Positions 6,910 through 14,036 of a stretch of DNA of 14,036 bases are shown here, piece by piece. Position 1 is the first letter of the stretch, and every line of letters begins with the position of its first letter. The position numbers were made by a program, and so were the translations under genes. Location of the stretch: assembly GCA_033722135.1 (NCBI GenBank), contig JAWVZO010000052.1:1-14036 (forward strand), in the 5' to 3' direction. This DNA is from QNFN01 sp033722135 (GTDB lineage Bacteria > Pseudomonadota > Gammaproteobacteria > QNFN01). The notes below the pieces were generated by a model. That model made no database searches. It saw only the letters and a list, made by a program, of their open reading frames with translations, and was not told where the DNA came from.

Positions 6910-7479
6910 ATGTCCCGACGCCTGACCGTCCTGCTGCTCGGCCTCGCCCTCGCCTTCCCGGCCTGGTCGGCCGACTACGTCATCGACACCGCGAAGGACC
7001 ACGCCTTCATCCACTTCCGGATCAAGCACCTGGGCTTCAGCTGGCTGTACGGTCGCTTCAACGAGTTCGAAGGGACCTTCAGCTACGACGAGGCGGCGCC
7101 CGAGAAGAGCGCCGTCGACATCACCATCGACGTCGCCAGTCTCGATACCAACCACGCCGAGCGGGACAAGCACCTGCGCAGCGACGAGTTCTTCGACGTC
7201 GAACGCTATCCGCAGGCGACCTTCACCAGCACGGCCTTCCGCCCCGACGGCCAGGGCGGCGGGGTGCTGGTCGGCGAGCTCACCCTGCGCGGGGTGACCC
7301 GACCGGTGGAGATCGCGGTCGAGCAGATCGGCTCCGGTAAGGACCCGTGGGGCGGCTTCCGGCGCGGGTTCCAGGGGCGCACCACGCTGGCCCTGCGGGA
7401 CTTCGGCATCGACTACGACCTCGGGCCGAGCGCGCGCGAGGCGGAGGTGATCCTGTCGATCGAGGGCGTGCGCCAGTAG
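6910..7479 (+). CDS. yceI: YceI family periplasmic isoprenoid-binding protein
   Basis: The 189-residue precursor has a signal peptide, MSRRL followed by a leucine-rich core and AWSA, with likely cleavage after residue 21. The rest is one YceI lipocalin-like beta barrel: DYVIDTAKDHAFIHFRIKHLGFSW at the start, SLDTNHAERDKHLRSDEFFDV in the middle, and GELTLRGVTRPVEI and GFQGRTTLALRDFGID towards the end. Family members bind long polyisoprenoids such as a ubiquinone-like lipid in the barrel; the role is often given as stress- or base-induced. AAGGAG (6896-6901) precedes the ATG by eight bases. With the b561 gene just upstream, electron exchange between the heme protein and a bound quinone is a reasonable inference. 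The gene ends 22 bases from the convergent tgpA stop, and no hairpin terminator is evident there. Confidence 0.93.
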   Translation: MSRRLTVLLLGLALAFPAWSADYVIDTAKDHAFIHFRIKHLGFSWLYGRFNEFEGTFSYDEAAPEKSAVDITIDVASLDTNHAERDKHLRSDEFFDVERYPQATFTSTAFRPDGQGGGVLVGELTLRGVTRPVEIAVEQIGSGKDPWGGFRRGFQGRTTLALRDFGIDYDLGPSAREAEVILSIEGVRQ

Positions 7480-7501
7480 CGCGCCCTCCCGGCGACCCGG
7501 C

Positions 7502-9448
7502 TTACGCCCGGAAGGCGCGGACGGCGCGGCGCAGCGCGGCCAGGTCCCCGGCCCGCGTGGCCGGCGCGTAGCGCAGGCCCACGTAGAGCGCGGTGATGTG
7601 TCCCACCGCGCCGGCCAGGTCGGGCCGTGCGGCCGCGACCCGTTCGGCGAAACGGCACGGCGGCTCGTGGTCGGCGCGGGGCAGCCCACGTCGGGCGAGC
7701 CGATCGCAGAAGCGGCGGTAGAGCCGCGCGGCCGGATCGCGGGTCCGGCCCGGCGAACGCAGAATGCTCCAGCCGATCAGCGGCAGCAACAGGCCGATCG
7801 CGATCGCCAGGGCGAGGGTGATGTCGCGCCAGCTCTCGATGCCCAGGCCGAGTTGCGACAGCACCTCGAGCTGGCGGGCCGCGCCGTAACCGAGAACCCA
7901 GAGATCCCACTGGGCGTAGACGTTGTCGATCAGCAGCTGGAGTTGCTCGCCGAGGCTCACGCCGAAGCTGCCCCCGAGACCGCGGAACTGCACCGCGCCG
8001 TCGCTGCCCAGCCCGGCCCCGGCGTCGATCGACCGCTCGACCCGTTCCGGGGCGACGGCGGCCGTGGGGTCGACCCGGGTCCAGCCGCGGCCGGGCAGCC
8101 ACACCTCGGTCCAGGCGTGGGCGTCGGACTGGCGCACGATCAGGTAGCCCCCGAACGGGTTCATCTGCCCGCCCTGGTAACCGGTGACGACGCGCGTGGG
8201 GATGCCCGCCAGGCGCATCAGCACCGTGAACGAGGTGGCGAAGTGTTCGCAGAAGCCGCGCCGGGTCTCGAACAGGAACCCGTCGATCGGGTCGCCCGGC
8301 AGCCGCGGCGGCTCGAGGGTGTAGACGAACGGCTGCTCGCGGAAATGGGCCAGGGCGAGGTCGACCACCGCGCGGTCGTCGGCGGCCTTCGCCCGCCAGT
8401 CGAGCGCCAGCTCGCGAACCCGCGGTGAGACGACGCCGGGGAGCTGCAGGCCGGAGCGGCGTTGCGCCGGGCTCAGCCCCGGCGCCAGGTACTCGGTGAC
8501 CGAAGCGGCCCGGTAGCGGCGCCGCTCGTTGACCGGGTTGTCGACCTGGACCTGGAAGTCGTCGGTCAGGCGCGCGCCGTCGGGGATGTCGACCGGCAGG
8601 TCGAGCGCGAACAACCAGCGCTGGCGGTTGGGCTCCAGCGTGACGTCGTAGTGGATCGGGTCGCCGAGGCCGCGGAACCCGCCACGGGTTCCGGGCAGCG
8701 TGCCGGCCCGCCAGCGGCGGCCGTTGGTGAACCACATCACCGGCCCGCGCCAGTAGCGCTCCGCCGGCGGCGGCACGGCGCCGTCGAAGGTCACGCGGAA
8801 CGCCACCGAGTCGTCCTGGACCAGGCGGCTGATGTCGCCGGGGCTCATCTCCTCGCCGATGCCGGTCACCGCCTGGTCGCGCTCCTCGGGCATGTGCCAC
8901 AGCGGCCCCTCGATGCGCGGGAACAGGAAGAACAGGATCAGCATGATCGGCAGGCCCTGGAGCAGCAGCTTGCCGCCCAGCCGCAGTTCGTCGCGCAGGG
9001 CGACGCGCGCCGGTCCGCGGTTGGCCGCGACCAGGGTCGCGGTGAGGACCAGCACGCTGAGCAGCAGGTAGGCGGCCATCGGCGGTTCCTGCGAGTAGAG
9101 CAGGTTGGCCATGACCAGGAAGTAACCGAGGAACACCGTGACGTAGAGGTCGCGCAGGCTGCGGAGCTCGAGCAGCTTCAGCGCGATCATCGTGGTCAGC
9201 AGCGCCACTCCCGGGTCGCGGCCATGCACGCCGCCGTAGGTCGCCAGGACCGCGAGGAGGCCGGCGATCGCCAGCGGCACGCGGAGCCAGGGCCCGGGGA
9301 GTGTCCGGCCGCGGCTCAGCCGCCACCACGGCAACAGCACGATCAGCAGCCAGCCGAGGCTCAGCCACGGCGGCTGGTGCAGGGCCAGCGGGGCGCCGAC
9401 CAGGACCATGCCGGCCAGCAGGCGCGGGTAGAGCTCGGCCGTCCTCAC
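7502..9448 (-). CDS. tgpA: TgpA-type membrane transglutaminase (DUF3488, transglutaminase core, DUF4129)
   Basis: The 648-residue protein has about six N-terminal membrane helices (residues 10-178, DUF3488), a long periplasmic part and one more helix at 543-563 before a cytosolic DUF4129-like tail. The transglutaminase core is complete: Cys400 in RRGFCEHFATSF, His444 in SDAHAWTEVWLPG and Asp460 in TRVDPTAAV. P. aeruginosa TgpA, the best-known relative, has periplasmic transglutaminase activity and is important for viability there; the natural substrate is unclear. I start it at GTG 9448, which overlaps the DUF58 stop as GTGA, indicating coupled translation. The same frame stays open to 10798 across the DUF58 gene and into moxR, but that part is a shadow. 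It is the last gene of the MoxR-DUF58-TgpA operon. Confidence 0.93.
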   Translation of the reverse strand: MRTAELYPRLLAGMVLVGAPLALHQPPWLSLGWLLIVLLPWWRLSRGRTLPGPWLRVPLAIAGLLAVLATYGGVHGRDPGVALLTTMIALKLLELRSLRDLYVTVFLGYFLVMANLLYSQEPPMAAYLLLSVLVLTATLVAANRGPARVALRDELRLGGKLLLQGLPIMLILFFLFPRIEGPLWHMPEERDQAVTGIGEEMSPGDISRLVQDDSVAFRVTFDGAVPPPAERYWRGPVMWFTNGRRWRAGTLPGTRGGFRGLGDPIHYDVTLEPNRQRWLFALDLPVDIPDGARLTDDFQVQVDNPVNERRRYRAASVTEYLAPGLSPAQRRSGLQLPGVVSPRVRELALDWRAKAADDRAVVDLALAHFREQPFVYTLEPPRLPGDPIDGFLFETRRGFCEHFATSFTVLMRLAGIPTRVVTGYQGGQMNPFGGYLIVRQSDAHAWTEVWLPGRGWTRVDPTAAVAPERVERSIDAGAGLGSDGAVQFRGLGGSFGVSLGEQLQLLIDNVYAQWDLWVLGYGAARQLEVLSQLGLGIESWRDITLALAIAIGLLLPLIGWSILRSPGRTRDPAARLYRRFCDRLARRGLPRADHEPPCRFAERVAAARPDLAGAVGHITALYVGLRYAPATRAGDLAALRRAVRAFRA

Positions 9449-10413
9449 CGGCCCGTTTCCCCGGCGCGGAACAGGGCCAGCTCGGTCAGGCAGCGCTCGA
9501 GGTGCGCCTCGCCGTGGCCCGGCTCGACGGTGGCGCCCGGCAGGCGCAGGCCGAACGCGAGGCCCGCGGCCTCGGTCTCGAGGGCCCAGCGGCAGAGCCG
9601 GCTCAGGCGGGCCTCGATCTCGGATTCGGGCACCTGGTCCCAGTCCAGCCAGAGCTCCTCGCGCACGTCGCCGCCGAACTGCTTGGTCAGCAGGCCGTAG
9701 GCGCGCGCGACGCCCTTCCAGTAGACGTGGCGCGGCGGGTCGCCCGGCTGGTAGGCGCGGAAGCCGCTGAAGTCGTCGCCGTCTCGGCCGGCCGCGCCGG
9801 CACGGTCGCTGCGTGCCGTGCCCGGAGGGGGCGGCCCGCCGGGGGGCGCCGGCCGGGGGAACACCAGGCAGCGCTGGCCTAGGTCGACGTGGGCCCACGC
9901 GCGGAACAGCCCGAGTGGGTAGACGGTGTCGATGGTGAACCGGCCGAGCGCGACCCAGCCGCGGCGCGTGGTGGGCCGGGACAGGATCGCCCGGTCGCGC
10001 CCGGCCACGTCCACGGTCACCGGGTCGCCGTCGGGCAGCCGCAGGCGCAGGGCGTGGCGTGCCGTGCCGGTCGCGTCGTCGAGCTCGACGAGGAAGCGCG
10101 CCGGGCTGCCGGCGAAGACCGGGGCCGCGGTCCCGGCCTGGACGCGCAGCCGGACCAGGTTGCGGTAGGTGTGGTGCATCGCCGCCCACGCCATGCCGAA
10201 CAGCAGGAAGGTGAGCATGAAGCCGAGGCTGTTGCCGTAGTTCGTGGCGCCGAGCAGGAGCAGCGCGAGCAGCAGCGCGAAGCCGAGGCCGGTACGCGAC
10301 GGCAGGATGTAGACCCGCCGGCGGTGCAGCTCGACCGGGCCGGGCTGCGGGCCCTCGCCGACCAGGAAGCGCTCCAGTCCCAGGGCGCGGGCGAGGCGGT
10401 CGCGGAGCCGCAT
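9445..10413 (-). CDS. DUF58 domain membrane protein
   Basis: The 322-residue protein has two membrane helices (about 42-58 and 60-80) near the N-terminus, followed by the DUF58 domain. Its hallmark is SGFRAYQPGDPPRHVYWK, located after a proline- and glycine-rich stretch near residues 190-210 that is probably a flexible linker. DUF58 proteins resemble von Willebrand A domains and are nearly always encoded beside a MoxR ATPase, which is thought to remodel or activate them; the molecular role is not settled. ATG 10413 lies 14 bases after the moxR stop with only a weak ribosome site, and the gene ends in a GTGA overlap with tgpA. The order fits a single leftward operon. Confidence 0.92.
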   Translation of the reverse strand: MRLRDRLARALGLERFLVGEGPQPGPVELHRRRVYILPSRTGLGFALLLALLLLGATNYGNSLGFMLTFLLFGMAWAAMHHTYRNLVRLRVQAGTAAPVFAGSPARFLVELDDATGTARHALRLRLPDGDPVTVDVAGRDRAILSRPTTRRGWVALGRFTIDTVYPLGLFRAWAHVDLGQRCLVFPRPAPPGGPPPPGTARSDRAGAAGRDGDDFSGFRAYQPGDPPRHVYWKGVARAYGLLTKQFGGDVREELWLDWDQVPESEIEARLSRLCRWALETEAAGLAFGLRLPGATVEPGHGEAHLERCLTELALFRAGETGR

Positions 10414-10427
10414 CGGGTGCGCCCGGG

Positions 10428-11345
10428 CTAGGGGATCGCGACGGCCTGCAGCAGGGTCTCGGCCAGCTCGGCCGGGGGCGTGCCGCGGGTCTCGTCGGCC
10501 GGGTGCAGGCGGTGGCCGACGACCGCCGGCAGGACGGTCTGGATGTCCTCGGGCAGCACGTGGTCACGGCCCTCGAGGGCGGCCCAGGCCTGGGCGCCGC
10601 GCAGCAGCGCGAGCCCCGCGCGCGGCGAGAGCCCGCCGCGGAAGGCGGCGCCGCGGCGGGTCTTGTCGAGCAGGGCCTGCACGTAATCGAGCAGCGCTTC
10701 GGAGACGTGGATCCTCGGCACGGCCCGTTGCATCTCGAGCAGCTCGGTCGGCTCGAGCGCGGGCTCGAGCCGGGCCAGCAGGTCGCGCCGGTCGGCACCG
10801 CGCAGCAGCTCGCGCTCGGCGGCCGCGTCGGGGTAGCCCATCTCCAGGCGCATCAAGAAGCGGTCCAGCTGCGATTCCGGCAGCGGGAAGGTGCCGACCT
10901 GCTGCAGCGGGTTCTGCGTGGCGATAACGAAGAAGGGCTGCGGCAGGGCGCGGGTCTCGCCCTCGACGGTGACCTGCCGCTCCTCCATCGCCTCGAGCAG
11001 GGCGCTCTGCGCCTTCGGCGTGGCGCGGTTGATCTCGTCGGCCAGCACCACCTGGGCGAACACCGGCCCGGGGTGGAAGCGGAACTCGCCGGTGACGCGC
11101 TCGTAGATCGCCACGCCGAGAATGTCGGCGGGCAAAAGATCGCTGGTAAACTGGATACGGTTGAAGCGCAGGCCGAGCAGCTGCGCGAGGACGTGGGCCA
11201 GCGTGGTCTTGCCCACGCCGGGCAGGTCCTCGATCAGCAGGTGGCCGCGCGCGATCAGGCAGGCCAGGGCCAGCCTTATCGTCTGCCGCTTGCCGAGGAC
11301 GATCTCCCCGGCGCGCCGCGTAACCTCTTCGAGTGCTTCCTTCAT
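10428..11345 (-). CDS. MoxR family AAA+ ATPase
   Basis: The 305-residue cytosolic ATPase has Walker A LPGVGKTT (41-48), Walker B VVLADEINRA (99-108) with Asp103 and Glu104, sensor 1 ATQNP (142-146) and the arginine in SQLDRF (Arg162). Length and motif spacing are those of MoxR proteins, which act as chaperone-like motors that assemble or insert metal centres or switch on VWA partners. The partner here is presumably the DUF58 protein encoded next. ATG 11345 is chosen because the protein then begins at the usual family position (MKEALEEV before GEIVLGKR); GGAGGG lies 19 bases upstream, rather far. The frame is open upstream to 13337, but that portion is antisense to the antiporter and TPR genes. 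Confidence 0.94.
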   Translation of the reverse strand: MKEALEEVTRRAGEIVLGKRQTIRLALACLIARGHLLIEDLPGVGKTTLAHVLAQLLGLRFNRIQFTSDLLPADILGVAIYERVTGEFRFHPGPVFAQVVLADEINRATPKAQSALLEAMEERQVTVEGETRALPQPFFVIATQNPLQQVGTFPLPESQLDRFLMRLEMGYPDAAAERELLRGADRRDLLARLEPALEPTELLEMQRAVPRIHVSEALLDYVQALLDKTRRGAAFRGGLSPRAGLALLRGAQAWAALEGRDHVLPEDIQTVLPAVVGHRLHPADETRGTPPAELAETLLQAVAIP

Positions 11346-11447
11346 GCGTCTGCCGTTCGATCCCTCCGCCGGCCCTTGGTTCCCACCGGGACGTCGCGCG
11401 GCGGTGGCGAGGCGAAGCGTAGCAGGCCCGGCCGTGGACGCCGATTG

Positions 11448-12608
11448 ATGGACGACAACTCCCTGTTCTTCGCCACCTTCCTGATCTTCACCGGCGCGGC
11501 GGTGTTCGCGACGGTGGCGATGTTCGCGCGCCAGGCTCTGCCGCTCGCCTACATCCTGCTCGGCGTGGTCGCGGGGCCCTGGGGGCTGGGGCTGGTCGAC
11601 GACCCGGAGACGATCCAGGACATCGCCCAGATCGGCATCATCTTCCTGCTCTTCCTGCTCGGGCTGAACCTGAAGCCGCAGGACCTGCTGCACATGTTCG
11701 GCAAGGCGAGCCTGGTGACCCTGGCCAGCTCGGCGCTGTTCGGCATGCTCGGCGTCGGCGTGGCGCTGCTGTTCGGCTTCGACATGATCGAGGCCCTGGT
11801 CGTCGGCGCGGCGATGATGTTCTCGAGCACCATCATCGGCCTGAAGCTGCTGCCGACCACGATGCTGCACCACCAGCACATCGGCGAGATCATCATCTCC
11901 ATCCTGCTGCTGCAGGACCTCGTCGCGATCCTGATCCTGATGCTCGTCCAGGGCGGCAGCCTGCCGGTCGGCGAACTGCTGCTGGCCGGCGTCGGGCTGC
12001 CGCTGCTGATCGCCGTGGCCTACTACGGCGATCGCTACGTGCTGTTTCCGCTGATCGCCCGTTTCGACACCATCCAGGAGTACGTCTTCCTGGTCGCGAT
12101 CGGCTGGTGCCTGGGGTTCGCCGAGCTGGCCGGACTGCTCGGGCTCTCGCACGAGATCGGCGCGTTCATCGCCGGCGTCGCGATCGCCACCAGCCCGATC
12201 GCGCTGTTCATCTCCGACAGCCTGCGCCCGCTGCGGGACTTCTTCCTGGTCATGTTCTTCTTCTCCCTCGGGGCCGGGTTCGAGCTGCCGGCGATCGGCA
12301 CCGTCTTCTGGCCGGCCCTGCTGCTTGCGGTGCTGAGCCTGGTGGTCAAGCCGGCGGCGTTCCGCGTGCTGCTGGTCCGCGCCGGGGAGACCGAGCGCCG
12401 CTCGCGAGAGGTCGGCGTGCGCCTGGCGCAGATCAGCGAGTTCTCGCTGCTCATCGCGTTGGCGGCCGCGGGCTCGGGACTGATCGGCGAGCGCGCGAAC
12501 TACCTGATCCAGCTCGCGGTGCTGCTCAGCTTCGTGCTGTCGTCGTTCTACGTGGTGCGCAAGTACCCGACGCCGATCGCGCTGAGCGACAGCCTGCGGC
12601 GTGACTGA
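11448..12608 (+). CDS. Kef/CPA2-type monovalent cation:proton antiporter, membrane domain only
   Basis: The 386-residue protein is almost entirely hydrophobic, with about eleven or twelve membrane helices. CPA2 landmarks are LLFLLGLNLKP (67-77), MMFSSTIIGLKLL (123-135), LLQDLVAIL (154-162) with the transport-site aspartate Asp157, SHEIGAFIAGVAIA (234-247), Lys301 in VVKPAAF, and AQISEFSLLIALA (327-339). E. coli KefB and KefC are about 600 residues and carry a C-terminal nucleotide-binding RCK domain; here the protein stops soon after the last helix, so that control domain is missing. K+ or Na+ exchange for H+ is inferred from the family. ATG 11448 has only a poor ribosome site; TTG 11445 directly precedes it in frame. 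The gene diverges from moxR across 102 bases in which I see no clear promoter or repeat. Confidence 0.9.
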   Translation: MDDNSLFFATFLIFTGAAVFATVAMFARQALPLAYILLGVVAGPWGLGLVDDPETIQDIAQIGIIFLLFLLGLNLKPQDLLHMFGKASLVTLASSALFGMLGVGVALLFGFDMIEALVVGAAMMFSSTIIGLKLLPTTMLHHQHIGEIIISILLLQDLVAILILMLVQGGSLPVGELLLAGVGLPLLIAVAYYGDRYVLFPLIARFDTIQEYVFLVAIGWCLGFAELAGLLGLSHEIGAFIAGVAIATSPIALFISDSLRPLRDFFLVMFFFSLGAGFELPAIGTVFWPALLLAVLSLVVKPAAFRVLLVRAGETERRSREVGVRLAQISEFSLLIALAAAGSGLIGERANYLIQLAVLLSFVLSSFYVVRKYPTPIALSDSLRRD

Positions 12609-12638
12609 GCGGGCAGGTCGGCAAGAGGCGGAGACGCA

Positions 12639-13451
12639 ATGGACGAAAAAGAGGATATCGGGCCGGTCCAGGCGCTGGTCGAGCAGGGGCTCGAGCATCA
12701 CCGTAACGGCAACCTGGTCGAGGCGGGACGTTGCTACGCGACCGCGGTGGCCATGGATTCGGCGCATGCTGACGCCCACAATCTCCTCGGCCTGGCGCGC
12801 ATGCAGGCTGGAGATGCGGAGGGTGCGCTCGAATCGGTCGGCGCCGCGGTAGGCCTGCGCCCGGAGATTGCCCACTACCACCTCAGCCTGGGCAAGGCGC
12901 GCCAGGCCAACGACGACCTGGACGGTGCCATCGAGGCGTTTGAGGAGGCCGTGCGTCTCGATGCCGATCTGATCGAGGCGCACAACGATCTTGGCAACGC
13001 CCTGCTCGCCAACGGGGATGCACGGCGGGCTATCGCGAGCTACGAGCGGGCACTCGAAGTCGATCCCGACTACCGGCTCGCGGCCGTGAATCTCGCCAAT
13101 ACCCTCCAGGGCCAGGGGCGTTTCATGGAAGCCGAGCGCTGCTACCACAGGTTGCTCGAAAAGGAACCGAACAACGTCGAATGGCGCAGTTCGCTGGCGA
13201 TGGTCCTGGGTCACCGCGACCGCTACGAAGAGGCGATCGAGCAGTGCGAGAGGGCGCGTCTGCACGCTCCGGACGACCCGGTGCTGGTCCAGCGGCTGCT
13301 CTATTTCGCGGCCATCGCGGGGCGCTGGGGGGACCACAGGGCGGCGCTGGGCCGTCTCGAGGACGCACAGCGCGAGGAATTGGCGGAGGCACTCGAGGGC
13401 CGCGGGCTCACGAGCGAGGCCAGGACCTGTCGCGGCGTCACGGGGAACTAG
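12639..13451 (+). CDS. Tetratricopeptide-repeat (TPR) protein
   Basis: The 270-residue protein is soluble, without signal peptide or membrane segment. It is built of about six TPR units, at roughly 11-44, 45-77, 78-111, 112-145, 146-179 and 180-213. Each shows the alternating small and aromatic pattern, for example AHNDLGNALLANGDARRAIA at 114-133. TPRs form a helical scaffold for protein binding; the partner and process are unknown. The last 55 residues are charged and no longer repeat-like. A GGAG (12630-12633) precedes ATG 12639 by five bases, and the gene starts 30 bases after the antiporter stop, so the two are probably co-transcribed. Its GC looks a little lower than its neighbours. It ends nine bases from the convergent ybaK-like gene. 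Confidence 0.88.
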   Translation: MDEKEDIGPVQALVEQGLEHHRNGNLVEAGRCYATAVAMDSAHADAHNLLGLARMQAGDAEGALESVGAAVGLRPEIAHYHLSLGKARQANDDLDGAIEAFEEAVRLDADLIEAHNDLGNALLANGDARRAIASYERALEVDPDYRLAAVNLANTLQGQGRFMEAERCYHRLLEKEPNNVEWRSSLAMVLGHRDRYEEAIEQCERARLHAPDDPVLVQRLLYFAAIAGRWGDHRAALGRLEDAQREELAEALEGRGLTSEARTCRGVTGN

Positions 13452-13460
13452 AGCGCCCGT

Positions 13461-13940
13461 TCACCTCGCGACATCGACGAGATTCGGCCCGAGCGCGCGG
13501 ATCATCGCGGCGGGTTCCAGCCCGACAAGCAGCCCGCGGCGCCCGCCGTTGACGTAGATCCTGGGCAGCTCGGCGATGGTGCGCTCCATGCACACCGGCA
13601 GCGGCCGGCGGAGGCCGAACGGGCTGATGCCGCCGACCCGGTAGCCGGTCAGGCGGTGGGCGACCTCGGGCGTGACCGGCGCCACGGACTTCACGCCCAG
13701 CGCGCGCGCGAGAGCCTTGGTGGAGACCTCGCGGTCGCCGTGCATCAGCACCAGCAGGCCGCGGTCGGCCTCGTCGGCCATGACCAGCGTCTTGATCACG
13801 ACGTGCTCGGTGACGCCGGCCTGCTCGGCGAAGCGCCTCGTGCCGCCGCCGTCGACGTAGTCGTAGGGGTGCTCGGTGAAGGCCACGCCGGCGTCGCGCA
13901 GGGCGTGGATGGCCCGGGTCACCGGCTGCTTGCGGCCCAC
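13461..13940 (-). CDS. ybaK: YbaK/EbsC family Cys-tRNA(Pro) deacylase
   Basis: Starting at GTG 13940 gives 159 residues, the length of E. coli YbaK. The family clears cysteine wrongly loaded on tRNA-Pro, working in trans beside prolyl-tRNA synthetase. Visible family features are VAFTEHPYDYVDGGGT (19-34), the VVIKTLVM block with Lys50 at the catalytic-lysine position, MHGDREVSTKALARALGVKS (66-85), GGISPFGLRRPLPV (103-116) and RIYVNGGRRGLLVG (127-140). The GTG start is preceded by AGGGA (13948-13952) at seven bases; the frame is open further to 14030, but that extension would run through the strong terminator hairpin and has no family similarity. It could alternatively be a ProX-like deacylase acting on another mischarged tRNA, but the sequence pattern fits YbaK. 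Confidence 0.92.
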   Translation of the reverse strand: MGRKQPVTRAIHALRDAGVAFTEHPYDYVDGGGTRRFAEQAGVTEHVVIKTLVMADEADRGLLVLMHGDREVSTKALARALGVKSVAPVTPEVAHRLTGYRVGGISPFGLRRPLPVCMERTIAELPRIYVNGGRRGLLVGLEPAAMIRALGPNLVDVAR

Positions 13941-13951
13941 CGGAATGTCCC

Positions 13952-13990
13952 TGAAAGAAAGAGGCCCGGGTGCCGCACCGCACCCGGGCC
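13952..13990 (-). terminator. Rho-independent terminator (leftward), just upstream of the ybaK-like gene
   Basis: Read leftward, a perfect 11-base-pair GC-rich stem (GGCCCGGGTGC at 13980-13990 pairs with GCACCCGGGCC at 13963-13973) with a six-base loop is followed by TCTTTCTTTC (13953-13962). This is the form of an intrinsic terminator for a leftward transcript from a gene beyond the right edge. It ends about 12 bases before the GTG of the deacylase gene, so that gene either has a promoter hidden in this region, relies on read-through, or is controlled by the hairpin. Confidence 0.75.
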
Positions 13991-14036
13991 GCAGCAGGCG
14001 GTGGGGACCGCAACAGCCCGTGACGAACATGACGCC
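13991..14036. other. Right edge, unassigned
   Basis: These 46 bases lie upstream of the leftward terminator. All three leftward frames are open here, so they could be the end of a gene continuing outside the window, but nothing distinguishes coding from non-coding in so short a piece. Confidence 0.3.

Noticed and set aside
8462..9700. Rightward 412-codon open frame within the tgpA/DUF58 region
   Set aside because: It is antisense to two conserved genes and has low-complexity Gln/Arg/Ala content with no domain, so I read it as a shadow of high-GC coding sequence.
9449..10798. Possible fusion of tgpA with upstream sequence in one long frame
   Set aside because: The frame is open, but DUF58 and MoxR are clearly encoded in other frames there. 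The GTG at 9448 overlapping the DUF58 stop is the natural start.
11346..13337. Leftward open frame of about 660 codons ahead of and in frame with moxR
   Set aside because: It lies fully antisense to the antiporter and part of the TPR gene. Its translation is rich in Gln, Asp, His and Arg without any domain, as expected from the complement of a hydrophobic, GC-rich gene; the moxR start at 11345 gives the normal family length.
13941..14030. Thirty-codon N-terminal extension of the YbaK-like protein
   Set aside because: It would translate through the terminator stem and is absent from the family. GTG 13940 has AGGGA at the right distance.

Overview
The window comes from a high-GC bacterium (roughly 70 % over most of its length by eye). 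The gene content points to an aerobically respiring gammaproteobacterium: two tandem ubiquinone-ring flavin hydroxylases, a cytochrome b561/YceI pair, a Kef-type antiporter and a YbaK-type deacylase. A Chromatiales/Ectothiorhodospiraceae-like host is my guess from composition and gene style and is not demonstrated. All but about 5 % of the window is coding.

Region 1 (1-349): the left edge holds the first 56 codons of a leftward gene, probably a DEAD/DEAH-box helicase-type protein. I count about 56 % GC over bases 1-300, clearly below the rest. Next comes a promoter-like segment and a near-perfect CsoR-type copper operator.

Region 2 (350-3764, plus strand): a compact copper-export operon. It encodes a CopZ-like chaperone, a CsoR-family repressor with a GTG start overlapping copZ, a CopA P1B-type Cu(I) ATPase with two HMA domains, and a DUF302 protein. 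CopZ would hand Cu(I) to CopA, CopA would pump it out, and CsoR would release the operator at 308-334 when it binds Cu(I).

Region 3 (3771-6148, minus strand): two UbiH/UbiF/VisC-family hydroxylases, ubiH followed by a UbiF/UbiI-like gene through an ATGA overlap. They convergently face the copper operon.

Region 4 (6149-7479, plus strand): an intergenic segment with two overlapping dyads, then a diheme cytochrome b561 and a periplasmic YceI lipocalin-like protein, the same pairing as E. coli yceJ-yceI.

Region 5 (7502-11345, minus strand): the conserved MoxR ATPase, DUF58 and TgpA-type transglutaminase operon. The last two genes overlap by GTGA.

Region 6 (11448-14036): a Kef/CPA2-type antiporter membrane domain without RCK domain and a six-repeat TPR protein, both rightward, meet a leftward YbaK/EbsC-type Cys-tRNA(Pro) deacylase. 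Just upstream of that start lies a strong intrinsic terminator that must belong to a leftward transcript entering from outside the window.

Most long additional open frames are antisense or out-of-frame shadows caused by the high GC. I see no rRNA, tRNA, CRISPR array, insertion sequence or phage gene. I did not find a convincing wholly new system. The items most worth a second look are the copper operon with its C-H-H CsoR and DUF302 passenger, the dyads before the b561 gene, and the composition break at the left edge.
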